Part shown: piece by piece, positions 22,931 to 32,137 of the stretch
Numbering within the stretch: the stretch's first letter is position 1
Layout of the letters: every line of letters begins with the position of its first letter
Assembly (NCBI RefSeq): GCF_030813235.1
Contig: NZ_JAUSUB010000040.1
Location: forward strand, 1 to 41,300
DNA: 41,300 nucleotides
Direction: 5' to 3'
From: Cytobacillus purgationiresistens
GTDB lineage: Bacteria; Bacillota; Bacilli; Bacillales; Cytobacillaceae
The notes under the pieces: model-generated
What the model saw: only the letters and a program-made list of their open reading frames with translations
Told to the model about the DNA's origin: nothing
The model's database searches: none
Made by a program: the position numbers and the translations under genes

Positions 22931-24328
22931 ATGAAAAAACCATTAATCAAACTAACATTGGCTGCCTCTCTCTCATTTGGTGCATTGGGCACACAAGCAG
23001 TAATGGCGAAGCCAGTGGAAGCTTCGCAGTTTCAACAAAACTTTTTCTTCGATCAAATCGTCACGAAAGCGATTAATGCCAATTATATGTATCGCAATAT
23101 TGACCATCTTGCTCAAAATCCGCGGGTAGCTGGAACTGAGGCGGAAGATCAAGCGGTAGAATTTATTAAGCAGCAATTTAAAAAATACGGCTATAAAGCC
23201 GAAGTTCAGCCATTTACTTTCTACGGTTATACGGCTCCACATACAATTGAGCTGAATGTAGATGGTTATGAAGGTGCACTAAAACCTGCTTCATTTACTT
23301 ATTCCGTTAGCGGTAATGTGTCAGGCGACCTTGTGTATGGCGGTTTAGGCAAACCAGAGGAATTAGCTGCGCTTGATCTGACAGGCAAAATTGTTCTAAT
23401 TAAACGAGGCGAATTAAGCTTCGGTGAAAAGGTATTAAATGCGGCTGCTGCCGGTGCGGCGGGAGTCATTATATATAACAATGCTTCCGGTGCAATGAAT
23501 GGAACACTTGGAGAAGCAAGCGATGATTATGTACCAGCTGTTGCTCTTACAAAAGCTGAAGGTGAAGCACTGTTAGGTTCATTAGAAGAGAAGGGTACTT
23601 TAACGGCTTCACTGAAAGTGGAAGGTGCTAGAACCGGTGAGAGCGTCTCCCATAACGTTGTTGCTACGAAGAAGCCAACGACTAAATTAAGAGATACAAA
23701 AGAAATTATTGTGATTGGTGCACATCATGACTCAGTTGCAGGTGCACCAGGAGCAAATGATGATGCCTCAGGAACAGCAATGACTTTAGAATTGGCTCGG
23801 ATTTTTAAGCTTTTACCAACTGATACAGAAATTCGCTTTGTTACATTTGGAGCGGAAGAGCTTGGATTATTAGGGTCCACTCATTATGTGAACAGTTTGT
23901 CAGATGATGAGAAAAGCAGAATGGTAGCGAACTTTAATTTGGATATGGTTGGTAGCAAGGATGCTGGCGATTTAGTGCTGACTACTTTGGATGGTCAACC
24001 TAATCTAGTCACAGATCTAGCTCAGGCTTCCAGTACAAGATTGAATGGACAAGCTACTCCAATCGCGCAAGGTGGCAGAAGCGACCATGTTCCTTTCGCT
24101 GAAGCTGGTATATCTGCTGCATTATTTATTCATAGTCCGTCTGAGCCTTGGTATCACACACCTGATGATACGATTGATAAAATCAGCAAGGATAAGCTGA
24201 AAGACGTTGCGAAGATTGTTGGAAGCGCCGTGTATCAACAAGCGCAAATTGATCGTAAATTCTTGAAGCCTAAGATGAAACCTCAAGAAGTTGAACCACA
24301 GCTGTTCCAAGAACAAAATATAAAGTAA
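22931..24328 (+). CDS. ywaD: Secreted M28 aminopeptidase with PA domain (YwaD-like)
   Basis: A 465-residue exported zinc peptidase. A signal peptide ends near TQAVMA-KP (about 26). A protease-associated domain spans about 125-225 (TGKIVLIKRGELSFGEKV, AGAAGVIIYNN), inserted before the M28 catalytic core (about 240-430). Metal ligands and catalytic residues are visible: H265 (GAHHDS), D277 (ANDDASG), base E309 and ligand E310 (GAEELGLLGS), D338 (NLDMVGS) and H409 (WYHTPDDT). Domain order and length match B. subtilis YwaD, a broad aminopeptidase. It would release N-terminal amino acids from peptides outside the cell. Start ATG has GGAGG upstream. Confidence 0.88.
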   Translation: MKKPLIKLTLAASLSFGALGTQAVMAKPVEASQFQQNFFFDQIVTKAINANYMYRNIDHLAQNPRVAGTEAEDQAVEFIKQQFKKYGYKAEVQPFTFYGYTAPHTIELNVDGYEGALKPASFTYSVSGNVSGDLVYGGLGKPEELAALDLTGKIVLIKRGELSFGEKVLNAAAAGAAGVIIYNNASGAMNGTLGEASDDYVPAVALTKAEGEALLGSLEEKGTLTASLKVEGARTGESVSHNVVATKKPTTKLRDTKEIIVIGAHHDSVAGAPGANDDASGTAMTLELARIFKLLPTDTEIRFVTFGAEELGLLGSTHYVNSLSDDEKSRMVANFNLDMVGSKDAGDLVLTTLDGQPNLVTDLAQASSTRLNGQATPIAQGGRSDHVPFAEAGISAALFIHSPSEPWYHTPDDTIDKISKDKLKDVAKIVGSAVYQQAQIDRKFLKPKMKPQEVEPQLFQEQNIK

Positions 24329-24338
24329 GAGGATAAGA

Positions 24339-24379
24339 GAACAGTCCTTACCATATAAATGGTGAAGACTGTTTTTTTT
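24339..24379 (+). terminator. Terminator of the aminopeptidase gene
   Basis: AACAGTC and ACCAT arms pair with ATGGT and GACTGTT (two mismatches inside the stem), followed by eight T. Confidence 0.8.
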
Positions 24380-24451
24380 GAAAAAACTCCTTCGGAACCC
24401 TAAATTATGATAAAATCAATTTCATTAACTAGCTGAAAGAAGGACATACGC

Positions 24452-25363
24452 ATGAAAAATCTTTGGACCCTGTTGTTTATGACGATCTTAATGGCAATTT
24501 GGGGATTTAATGTACCAACGATTAAAATACTAGTCACTGAATTTCCCCCGATTACCATTACGGGTTTAAGAATTTTAACTGCGGGCGTGGTAGTATTTAT
24601 TATTTTGGGCTTTATGCGGAAAGTGAGAAAACCGACTTCAAAAGAGGCTTTGTACATCTTTTTTGGAGGGATGTTTAGCATTGTCGGCCATCATTATTTC
24701 TTATCTAACGGATTAATAGAAACAACGGCTGCCAATGGTGGGCTTATATTAGGAACCGGACCGATTTTAACAGCGATTTTGTCAGCTGCAGTACTTAAGA
24801 CGATGCCGTCATTGATACAAATGATTGGATTTTTACTTGGGATCGCAGGTGTCATCTTTATCGTTCTCGTCGGTAACGAGGGGATATCCGGTTTATCTCT
24901 TGGCGATCTGTATGTGTTTTTATCAATCTTGTCGCAAGCTTTTAGCTTTATCTTAATCAGCAAGGCAGCGCGAACCATTGATTCACGATTATTGACAGGC
25001 TATATGCTGCTATCGGGCGGAGCGATTTTATTCCTGATAAGCTTATGGACCGAGCCAGGCGGCATTGGACAGCTTTCATCGGCACCTGCCTATACATGGT
25101 GGATATTCTTAGCATCGGCAGTATTAGCCACCGCAATTGGCCAAATGGGCTACAATTATGCCATCAGTAAGATTGGACCGGCAGAAGCTTCGGTTTTTCT
25201 TAACTTAAATACGTTTTTCGCCCTTGTAGGATCGGCGTTATTGTTAAATGAAACCATTACTGTGTTTCATCTAATTGGTTTGTTGCTCATTATCCCAGGT
25301 GTATTGTTTGGGTCAGGAGCAGTTGAAGAGATGCTGAGAAGACGGCGAAGGAAAGTCAATTAA
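24452..25363 (+). CDS. EamA/DMT family transporter
   Basis: A 303-residue membrane protein with about ten hydrophobic segments in two EamA repeats (about 5-140 and 150-285). Typical phrases are seen: AIWGFNVPTIK at the first helix, LRILTAGVVVF, LILGTGPILTAILSA and GPAEASVFLNLNTFFALVGS with LNETITVFHLIG in the second repeat. These drug/metabolite transporters usually export amino acids, nucleosides or other metabolites; the substrate is unknown here. AGAAGGAC precedes the ATG. The TAA stop (25361-25363) forms the first bases of the tandem array that follows, and there is no hairpin terminator before the array. Confidence 0.86.
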   Translation: MKNLWTLLFMTILMAIWGFNVPTIKILVTEFPPITITGLRILTAGVVVFIILGFMRKVRKPTSKEALYIFFGGMFSIVGHHYFLSNGLIETTAANGGLILGTGPILTAILSAAVLKTMPSLIQMIGFLLGIAGVIFIVLVGNEGISGLSLGDLYVFLSILSQAFSFILISKAARTIDSRLLTGYMLLSGGAILFLISLWTEPGGIGQLSSAPAYTWWIFLASAVLATAIGQMGYNYAISKIGPAEASVFLNLNTFFALVGSALLLNETITVFHLIGLLLIIPGVLFGSGAVEEMLRRRRRKVN

Positions 25364-25827
25364 TGGTGTTTTTTCTACCATCTCTTGCCGTTTCGACCTT
25401 CGTTTGGGGTGATAATGGTGTTTTTTCTACCATCTCTTGCTGTTTTGACCTTCGTTTGGGGTGATAATGGTGTTTTTTCTACCATCTCTTACCGTTTTAA
25501 CCTTACTTTGGGGTGATAATGGTGTTTTTTTTACCATCTCTTGCCGTTTTGACCTTCGTTTGGGATGATTATGGTGTTTTTTCTACCATCTCTTGCCGTT
25601 TTGACCTTCGTTTGGGATAATTATGGTGTTTTTCTACCATCTCTTGCTGTTTTGACCTTACTTTGGGGTGATAATGGTGTTTTTTCTACCATCTCTTACC
25701 GTTTTGACCTTCGTTTGGGGTGATAATGGTGTTTTTTCTACCTTCTCTTACCGTTTTGACCTTCGTTTGGGGTGATTATGGTGTTTTTTCTACCATCTCT
25801 TGCTGTTTTGACCTTCGTTTGGGATAA
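25361..25827. repeat. Tandem array of nine 52-bp units
   Basis: ATGGTG begins units at 25363, 25415, 25467, 25519, 25571, 25623, 25674, 25726 and 25778: spacing 52 every time except one 51 (a T lost in the T-run). Each unit contains ATGGT-N9-ACCAT (a small inverted repeat around a T-run), then CTCTTGCCGTTTTGACC and TTCGTTTGGGGTGAT. Units differ at only a few positions. There are no unique spacers, so this is not CRISPR. 52 is not a multiple of three, so the array does not encode a repeated peptide. It fills the space between convergent genes. Confidence 0.95.
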
Positions 25828-25847
25828 ATCGGTTAATTGAATCAAAA

Positions 25848-25878
25848 AAAGGAGTCTTTCAATTGAAAGACTCCTTTT
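25848..25878. terminator. Bidirectional terminator next to the 52-bp array
   Basis: A 13-bp stem AAAGGAGTCTTTC/GAAAGACTCCTTT with a 4-base loop. T-runs are present on both sides (TTTT on plus; seven T on minus), so it serves the convergent dehydrogenase gene and stops transcription coming through the array. Confidence 0.88.
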
Positions 25879-25900
25879 CGTATTATTGTTTAGTAAAGGT

Positions 25901-26860
25901 CTAATAGCCTTTTTTATAATCTATCAGATTGATATCAGGGGTGTTTCCTTCAAGGTATTGCTTAAAGTTTGGCAAGAAAATTTGCTCGATGACCCGTTCT
26001 TCATAATGCTCAGTGGATCCAGAAGTATGCGGGGTGATGATGACATTCTCCAGATCCCAAAGTGGGCTTTCAGTCGGAAGCGGCTCTGTCTCGAATACAT
26101 CAAGTCCTGCACCAGCGATTTGTCCATCCTTTAAGGCTGTATATAATGCTTGTTCATCAGTAATTTCACCACGGCCAATATTTATAAAATAGGCTGAGGA
26201 CTTCATCAGTTCAAATTGCTTCTTGCTGAATAGATGATGAGTGTCTTTTGTTAGTGGTAAGGTAACGACGATAAAATCACATTTTGGCAATATCGAGTCA
26301 AGTTCAAGTGATGTCACCATTTTATCCACATACTCCAGCGGGTTTCCAGAGTGGCGAACCCCAATGACATGCATGCCAAATGCTTTCGCAATTCGTGCCG
26401 TCTCTTGTCCGATTGTACCAACCCCAACAATACCCACTGTTTTTCCATGAATCTCATGTTTTATATCGCTAGGATTCCACTTCTTATCCTTTTGGTTTTT
26501 TACATATGTATCAATTTTACGTGTGAATGCCAGCATGAAAGCGAAGATTGTTTCTGAAATAGGGTAGGCATGAACACCTTTTGCACAGGTGAGAATGATA
26601 TCCTTTTCTTCGAATTTTTCAAGCGGCAAATAATTGATGCCCGCGCTCCATGCTTGTATCCAACGGAGGTTCGGATTGTCTGCAAAGGAGTCATTTAATA
26701 GACGCTTCCAAGAAAGAATAATCTCCGCATCCTTTGCTTCATCCTCCCATATTGAGGGGTCCTTGCCGACAATCAGTTCCCAATCCGGTGCTGCGTTTTT
26801 CACTTGATCAATAAGTCGCTGTTCAAGGTCCAAGGTAATCACGATTTTTCTCTTTGTCAT
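25901..26860 (-). CDS. D-2-hydroxyacid dehydrogenase family protein
   Basis: A 319-residue NAD(P)-dependent dehydrogenase of the D-isomer-specific 2-hydroxyacid family (phosphoglycerate/glyoxylate reductase fold). The NAD-binding motif GVGTIG is at 146-151. The catalytic set is R230 in NIGRGE, E259 in DVFETEPLP and H278 in TPHTSGS. The length is that of single-function members, with no ACT domain, so it is not a standard SerA. It would interconvert a 2-oxo acid and a D-2-hydroxy acid. It stands alone on the minus strand with a terminator at 25848-25878. Substrate unknown. Confidence 0.87.
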   Translation of the reverse strand: MTKRKIVITLDLEQRLIDQVKNAAPDWELIVGKDPSIWEDEAKDAEIILSWKRLLNDSFADNPNLRWIQAWSAGINYLPLEKFEEKDIILTCAKGVHAYPISETIFAFMLAFTRKIDTYVKNQKDKKWNPSDIKHEIHGKTVGIVGVGTIGQETARIAKAFGMHVIGVRHSGNPLEYVDKMVTSLELDSILPKCDFIVVTLPLTKDTHHLFSKKQFELMKSSAYFINIGRGEITDEQALYTALKDGQIAGAGLDVFETEPLPTESPLWDLENVIITPHTSGSTEHYEERVIEQIFLPNFKQYLEGNTPDINLIDYKKGY

Positions 26861-26951
26861 TTGCTAATCCTCCATATCTTTATCCTATTGATAATCTTAT
26901 CATAGCAAATGAATGAAGAAGTTGTATGGATGAGACATTAGTATTTTTAGA

Positions 26952-27794
26952 TTATTTTTCACCATCCACATATTTCCCGTATTCTGGAATAGCGATGTCG
27001 TCGAAGTCACGAACAAGTGTCATTAAGCTTTGTTCGAGCGTATCGGCTGCCATCGGAATGCCATGACCAGTAATAGCTAGTGCTGGTTTTAAGGCTTCTA
27101 GTGTACGTACTGAGCTGCGAGCTGCTTCCCAATCAGTTGTGAGATAACGAGGGGGTCCGCTAATTTCCTGTTCTTGCGTTAATACTTTATAAAGAGATTC
27201 TTGTTTAACAGTTACAAAGGCATCGCCAGCAATTAATGTCGCATCGCTTTCCCGAAAAAGAGAAATATGTCCTGGTGTATGTCCCGGAGTGTGGATCCAT
27301 TTCCAGCCTGGCATTTCTAAAATACTTCCATCGCTAAGAAGCGGATGAACATGCTCGGCTAAGTTGATGCCCTCATTAGGGAACATGGAAGAAAATTTAG
27401 CAATCAGACCGCCTTCAACAGTCGAATCTGGCTCAGGATAATCCATTTTCCCTGTTAAATATGGAAGCTCCAGTGGATGGGTATAAACAGGTACTTGCCA
27501 ATTCTCCACTAATTCAAAAATGGCTCCGATATGATCGAAGTGACCATGAGTGAGTATGATGGCTGAGGGCCTGGTGCCTTTGCCGTATAATTCTTCTGCG
27601 GTATCAATGATTTTATCTGCTGATTTTGGCATACCAGCATCTACTAGCACCCATTCATTCTCAGATACAGAAACAAAGCATACATTGACAATTTGGATGG
27701 TTAAGTAGTGAATTCCTTGGGCTGAATTAACGACCATTCCGCTAGTTGTGGAGGTCATCGGCATATAGTGATTGGACGAATGGTTCTCTTTCAT
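26952..27794 (-). CDS. MBL-fold metallo-hydrolase
   Basis: A 280-residue metallo-beta-lactamase-fold hydrolase of the glyoxalase II-like branch. The metal-binding motif is THGHFDH with H83, H85, D87 and H88. HTPGHTPGH lies at 168-176, D191 in AGDAF and H244 in TGHG. These give a full dinuclear metal site. No signal peptide, so it is cytoplasmic. AAGGGAG lies eight bases before the ATG. It is separated by about 90 bases from the downstream dehydrogenase gene on the same strand; a shared transcript is possible but not shown. The function could be thioesterase, lactonase or glyoxalase-like; the sequence does not decide. Confidence 0.83.
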   Translation of the reverse strand: MKENHSSNHYMPMTSTTSGMVVNSAQGIHYLTIQIVNVCFVSVSENEWVLVDAGMPKSADKIIDTAEELYGKGTRPSAIILTHGHFDHIGAIFELVENWQVPVYTHPLELPYLTGKMDYPEPDSTVEGGLIAKFSSMFPNEGINLAEHVHPLLSDGSILEMPGWKWIHTPGHTPGHISLFRESDATLIAGDAFVTVKQESLYKVLTQEQEISGPPRYLTTDWEAARSSVRTLEALKPALAITGHGIPMAADTLEQSLMTLVRDFDDIAIPEYGKYVDGEK

Positions 27795-28005
27795 AATGAA
27801 TACTCCCTTTCTATAATAAAAATCAAATAATTGGCTTAAAAAGAGAAAGACTGTTTATTTGAGTATACCCGCAAATCCTTTGTTTAATCGGACTCAACAT
27901 TTATTATGAAAGACATTCTTTAACAAAAATTAATCTTTTTTTCATACAGTAAATTAAACGTTCATGTAAAATAAAGGGTATATACCAGTGAAAGGGGAGA
28001 TTGAA

Positions 28006-28734
28006 ATGCATCAATCTATTTCAATTTACGCACACCGCGGTTTGAGTGGCCGCTATCCAGAGAATACGATGGACGCCTTTCAAGCAGCACTAGAAGCTGG
28101 GGCACAAGGAATCGAACTGGATGTACAATTATCGAAGGATGGTCAAATGGTCATCATACATGATGAAAAAATTAATCGAACGACTGATGGCACAGGCTAT
28201 GTAAAGGATTTTTCTTACGCGGAACTTAGGCAGTTTGATGCAGGCAGTTGGTTTAACCCAGTGTTTGCAAATCAGTATATTCCTACTTTGGAAGAGGTTT
28301 TTAAGTGGGCAACAAAGGATGGCAATCAGCTCATAATCAATGTGGAATTGAAGAATGATGTAATCCGTTATGAGGGGCTGGAGGAAAAGGTATTATCGCT
28401 GCTATATAGATATCGTCTCCAAGATCGCGTGATTCTCTCTTCTTTCAATCCCGAAAGTGTGAAAAGACTGCGTGAACTCGATGCCAATATGAAAATAGGC
28501 TATTTAATATTAGGCATTCATAAAAATGCGGTAAAAATAGCTGAAAACATCGGTGCCAACGCCATCCACTGTGAAGAAGCATTTGCCCTGTCGCAGTATG
28601 GTAAGGAAGCCATTAGCGCCGGATTTCCATTAAGGATTTATACAGTAAATGAAGCGAGTAAATTTAAGGTGCTGTTTGAAGCAGGAGCAGAGGTCATTAT
28701 GACAGATTATCCGGATTTACCTTTGGAAAAGTAG
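28006..28734 (+). CDS. Glycerophosphodiester phosphodiesterase
   Basis: A 242-residue GDPD-family enzyme that splits glycerophosphodiesters to glycerol-3-phosphate and an alcohol. Catalytic and metal residues are seen in AHRGLSGRYPENT (H10, R11), GIELDVQLSKDG (E37, D39) and IHDEKINRTTDG (H52). A complete TIM-barrel-length protein without signal peptide, so it is cytoplasmic, like YqiK of Bacillus. ATG 28006 is preferred because AAAGGGGAG at 27991-27999 lies six bases before it; an in-frame GTG at 27988 lies before that site. It is transcribed divergently from the MBL gene. Confidence 0.88.
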   Translation: MHQSISIYAHRGLSGRYPENTMDAFQAALEAGAQGIELDVQLSKDGQMVIIHDEKINRTTDGTGYVKDFSYAELRQFDAGSWFNPVFANQYIPTLEEVFKWATKDGNQLIINVELKNDVIRYEGLEEKVLSLLYRYRLQDRVILSSFNPESVKRLRELDANMKIGYLILGIHKNAVKIAENIGANAIHCEEAFALSQYGKEAISAGFPLRIYTVNEASKFKVLFEAGAEVIMTDYPDLPLEK

Positions 28735-28745
28735 AGGAATGATGA

Positions 28746-28774
28746 AGGGTCGTCAAGGAGCGTTCTTGATGACC
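28746..28774 (+). terminator. Hairpin after the phosphodiesterase gene
   Basis: AGGGTCGTCAAG pairs with CTTGATGACCCT (one wobble) around a short loop. No T-run follows, so it may protect the 3' end rather than terminate efficiently. Confidence 0.5.
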
Positions 28775-28790
28775 CTAAGAATGAGATGCG

Positions 28791-29108
28791 GTTCCAATCA
28801 AGCGATTACAACATCGGCTTATGCTTATTAATAAAATTTTGTTCTAATCCCATGATTAGCGCAAAACAGCAAAATCATGTTCTAAAACCGAGATTAGAAC
28901 AAAACCCAGGCGCTAATCAATAAAATCGTGTTCTAATCCCACGATTAGAACAAAACCCAGGCGCAAAACAGCAAAATCATGTTCTGAAATCGAGATTAGA
29001 ACAAAACCCAGGCGCTAATCAATAAAACCGTGTCCCAATATCCCACGATTAGAACAAAACCCAGGCGATAATCAGCAAAATCATGTTCTAAAACCGGGAT
29101 TTCAATTC
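28791..29108. repeat. Tandem array of ~51-bp hairpin units, two alternating types
   Basis: Units begin at 28791, 28841, 28879, 28930, 28981, 29032 and 29085 (spacings 50, 38, 51, 51, 51, 53). The 38-bp unit lacks about 13 bases. One type starts with a perfect hairpin (GTTCTAATC, 4-base loop, GATTAGAAC) and ends CAAAACAGCAAAATCAT. The other starts GTTCTAAAACCGAG and ends CTAATCAATAAAATCGT. The types alternate. The array lies between the phosphodiesterase hairpin and the 3' end of the convergent DUF2164 gene. Confidence 0.92.
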
Positions 29109-29128
29109 CAATCTTTTTCTAGACGTAA

Positions 29129-29380
29129 CTAGCGCTTAATCGGTCTTTCCAATGTCAGAATTTCTTCCTCTATTGCTGAGAATTGCTCTTCCATCATCGA
29201 CTTTACATCGTTAACTCCCGCATTATAAAAATGTGGGGCAAGCGATTCCTTCACAAAATCCAATACTCTTTCTGCTGCAAATTCAGAAAGTTCTTCATCT
29301 CTTTCTTGTGAGAAGAAAATTTGAATTTGGTCAATCATGATTTGCTGTTGCTCTTTTGAAAATTTATAAAACAACTTCAT
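29129..29380 (-). CDS. DUF2164 family protein
   Basis: An 83-residue soluble protein matching the DUF2164 family: KFSKEQQQIMIDQIQIFFSQ, then DEELSEFAAERVLDFV and HFYNAGVNDVKSMMEE. The function is unknown in the family. ATG 29380 is chosen because GAAGGAG lies four bases before it; an ATG 33 bases further upstream would add a basic stretch that is probably leader. It sits downstream of the PhzF-like gene on the same strand (gap about 80 bases). Confidence 0.78.
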   Translation of the reverse strand: MKLFYKFSKEQQQIMIDQIQIFFSQERDEELSEFAAERVLDFVKESLAPHFYNAGVNDVKSMMEEQFSAIEEEILTLERPIKR

Positions 29381-29459
29381 CACACTCCTTCTACGATGAT
29401 TGTTACTATACATGAAAATATGATGGAATGATAGGTATTTACAGGATAGAAAATTCGTG

Positions 29460-30251
29460 TCAATTAATCATTTGTCCACTAATTAAAGTAAGGCAATCTC
29501 CAATCAATTCAACGTTCTCTCCGGCTATTTTTAAATGGATTTCCCCGCCGCGTGCTGAATCTTGGAAGGCCGTAAATTGCTTTTTAGCCAAAACCTTCCC
29601 CCAATAGGAAGCCAAGGCACAATGTGCTGAGCCAGTGACGAAATCTTCGTTAATCCCGATTTTGGGAGCGAAATATCGCGATACAAAGTCGTATTGATTG
29701 GATCCGCGGCTAGTGAGGATGACCCCTGGACCATCCAGTTTCCTTATTGCTTCCAAGCAAGGGGTTACATTATGGATGGTTTTTGCGTCTTCTAATTCTA
29801 AAATATAGCGATCCTCCGCCCAGGCCGCATTTACGATGGGGGAGTCAACTACAGCCTCTAAATAATCAGTCACTTCAATGTTTTTGGTTTGCTTGATTGG
29901 GAATCTGAGGATAATTTGTTCAGCAGATCGTTCTGTTTGAAGCGTTCCCGATTGAGTTTCAAAAATAATAGGAGACGTTGTTGCTGTTAAGCCCTCACTC
30001 CATAAAATATGAGCGGCACCTAACGTACCGTGGCCACATAAATCAATCTCTTCTATAGGTGTAAACCATCTAAGATTGTATCTATTTTGTTCTGTTTGCG
30101 TAACAAAGGCAGTTATTGGCTGGTTGATTTCATTTGCTAATGATTGCATCCAGTCATCAGATCGTTTATTGCTCATTAAAATGACGGCTGCGGGATTTCC
30201 CTTAAATTTTTCTCTCGTAAAAGCATTGATTAAAAAGATCTGGTGAGCCAT
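29460..30251 (-). CDS. PhzF-family isomerase-like protein
   Basis: A 263-residue protein of the PhzF (diaminopimelate-epimerase-like) fold. The N-terminal LINAFTREKFKGNPAAVIL and the block WFTPIEEIDLCGHGTLGAAH, with the conserved acidic residue and CGHGT, are diagnostic. The second half repeats the pattern with EDFVTGSAHCALASYW. Most family members outside phenazine clusters have unknown substrates, and no phenazine genes are here. ATG 30251 is preferred because AAGGAG lies eight bases before it; ATG 30257 is too close to that site. A terminator of glnS lies just upstream. Confidence 0.84.
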   Translation of the reverse strand: MAHQIFLINAFTREKFKGNPAAVILMSNKRSDDWMQSLANEINQPITAFVTQTEQNRYNLRWFTPIEEIDLCGHGTLGAAHILWSEGLTATTSPIIFETQSGTLQTERSAEQIILRFPIKQTKNIEVTDYLEAVVDSPIVNAAWAEDRYILELEDAKTIHNVTPCLEAIRKLDGPGVILTSRGSNQYDFVSRYFAPKIGINEDFVTGSAHCALASYWGKVLAKKQFTAFQDSARGGEIHLKIAGENVELIGDCLTLISGQMIN

Positions 30252-30269
30252 ATTCATTTCTCCTTATTT

Positions 30270-30299
30270 GAAAAAAGGAGAACCCAATATGGATTCCCC
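30270..30299 (-). terminator. Terminator of glnS
   Basis: On the minus strand, GGGGAATCC pairs with GGGTTCTCC (two wobbles) around a 5-base loop and is followed by TTTTTT. It ends just before the ribosome binding site of the PhzF-like gene. Confidence 0.75.
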
Positions 30300-30309
30300 T
30301 CTCATTTCT

Positions 30310-31968
30310 TTATTTGTTTATTTTAAAAGAGCTTTTCAATGAAACGATTCGGTTATATACTGGCTTCTCAGCTGTTGAGTATTTCGTATCGACATTGAAA
30401 TACCCGTGGCGGAAAAATTGGAACTTATCCTGTGGTTTTGCATCCTTCATATTGGGTTCAATAAAGCCTTGAACGATTTCAAGTGAATTCGGATTAATAT
30501 GATCAAGGAAGTTTTTATCCTCAGATTCATCACTCGCCATTTGTTCATCAAGAACAAGTGGTTCATAGAGACGGAATTCTGCTGGGATGGCGCTTTTAGC
30601 ATCAACCCAGTGCAATGTTCCTTTCACCTTTCGGCCAGTAAAGCCTGAACCGCTCTTTGTTTCAGGATCGTAGGTGCAATGAAGCTCTACAACATTGCCT
30701 TCGTCATCCTTAATGACCTCATTACATTTAATGAAGTATGCGTGTTTTAGACGAACTTCGTTTCCAGGGAAGAGACGGAAATATTTCTTTGGCGGATCTT
30801 CCATGAAGTCATCTTGCTCGACGTAAATCTCTCTTGAAAATGGAATCTTACGTGTGCCCATTTCCTCGTTCTCTGGATTATTTTCCGCTTCAAGCAGTTC
30901 TGATTGGTCTTCAGGATAGTTTGTAATGACAATCTTTAATGGACGCAGGATGCCCATTGTACGAGGAGCGGTTAATTTTAAATCCTCACGTACATAATGC
31001 TCCAGCATCGCCTCGTCTACTGCTCCGTTTCCTTTAGAAACACCTGTTTCTTGGACAAACTCACGGATGGCCCCCGGTGTATAGCCTTTTCTTCTTAATC
31101 CGGATAAAGTAGGTATTCTGGGATCATCCCAGCCATCGACAATGCCTTCCTCCACTAGCTGCTTAAGCTTGCGTTTACTCATTACGGTGTTAGTAATATT
31201 TAATCGGCCAAACTCGATTTGCTGTGGTTGGCTCTCCATTTCACATTCTTGCACGATCCAATTGTATAGTGGTCGTTGATCCTCAAACTCAGTCGTACAA
31301 AGTGAATGTGTAACATTTTCAATTGCATCTTCTAGCGGATGTGCAAAGGCATACATCGGATAAATGCACCAACTGTCACCAGTGTTGTGGTGAGTAGAAT
31401 GGGAGATGCGGTAAATAACAGGGTCGCGAAAATTTAAATTAGGTGAAGACATATCGATTTTGGCACGAAGCACCTTGCTGCCGTTTTCAAATTCGCCTTT
31501 ACGCATGCGATCAAATAAATTAAGATTCTCTTCAACCGAACGATCACGGTAAGGACTATCCTTTCCTGGTTCAGTTAATGTTCCTCGATAGGCGCGAATC
31601 TCCTCTTGATTGAGATCGTCTACGTACGCCTTTCCTTTTTTGATTAAAAGAACGGCGCGGTTATACATCTCTTCAAAGTAATCAGATGCGTAACGAAGCT
31701 CTTCCCAGTCATAGCCTAACCACTTTACATCTTCCTTAATGGCATCGACGTATTCTTGATCCTCTTTAAGTGGATTTGTATCATCGAAGCGCAGGTGAGT
31801 TTGTCCATTAAAATCATCTGCTACGCCGAAATTAATGATAATTGATTTTGCATGACCGATATGAAGGTAGCCGTTCGGTTCTGGAGGAAAGCGAGTGATG
31901 ACTTTATCACGCTTGCCCGTTTCTAAATCCTCTTTAATTATTGTCCGAATAAAATTTGATTGTTCCAA
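30310..31968 (-). CDS. glnS: Glutaminyl-tRNA synthetase
   Basis: A 552-residue class I synthetase that charges tRNA-Gln directly. HIGH is at 36-39 in [13 protein letters not shown] and the KMSKS-type loop is VMSKRKL (262-268). The C-terminal beta-barrel anticodon-binding region is present ([31 protein letters not shown]), and length equals proteobacterial-type GlnRS with no YqeY fusion. B. subtilis has no GlnRS and makes Gln-tRNA by the GatCAB amidation route, so this gene is noteworthy in a Bacillus-like genome. The start is TTG 31968 with AGAAAGG about 11 bases upstream. No T-box leader was recognised. Confidence 0.93.
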   Translation of the reverse strand: MEQSNFIRTIIKEDLETGKRDKVITRFPPEPNGYLHIGHAKSIIINFGVADDFNGQTHLRFDDTNPLKEDQEYVDAIKEDVKWLGYDWEELRYASDYFEEMYNRAVLLIKKGKAYVDDLNQEEIRAYRGTLTEPGKDSPYRDRSVEENLNLFDRMRKGEFENGSKVLRAKIDMSSPNLNFRDPVIYRISHSTHHNTGDSWCIYPMYAFAHPLEDAIENVTHSLCTTEFEDQRPLYNWIVQECEMESQPQQIEFGRLNITNTVMSKRKLKQLVEEGIVDGWDDPRIPTLSGLRRKGYTPGAIREFVQETGVSKGNGAVDEAMLEHYVREDLKLTAPRTMGILRPLKIVITNYPEDQSELLEAENNPENEEMGTRKIPFSREIYVEQDDFMEDPPKKYFRLFPGNEVRLKHAYFIKCNEVIKDDEGNVVELHCTYDPETKSGSGFTGRKVKGTLHWVDAKSAIPAEFRLYEPLVLDEQMASDESEDKNFLDHINPNSLEIVQGFIEPNMKDAKPQDKFQFFRHGYFNVDTKYSTAEKPVYNRIVSLKSSFKINK

Positions 31969-32137
31969 TCCGATATCAGCCTTTCTGTATATAAGTATTA
32001 TCCCTATTTTAAAGATATTTCTAAGATAAATAAAGTGTCATTCGATTTTATCTATTATATACAAAAATAGCGCGGTTAAAAAGGCTTTGAAGCGGGTAAT
32101 TGTATTAAGCTATATAAATGGCTCAAGTGCAAAGGAA

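Noticed and set aside
25361..25827. CRISPR array
   Set aside because: Units are contiguous and near-identical over all 52 bases, with no unique spacers and no cas genes nearby.
27960..27985. Sigma-B promoter before the phosphodiesterase gene (GGGTAT)
   Set aside because: The -10-like GGGTAT has no GTTTAA-like box at the required 13-15 bases upstream.
28791..29108. CRISPR array
   Set aside because: The alternating segments are themselves repeated (types A and B), not unique spacers, and there are no cas genes.
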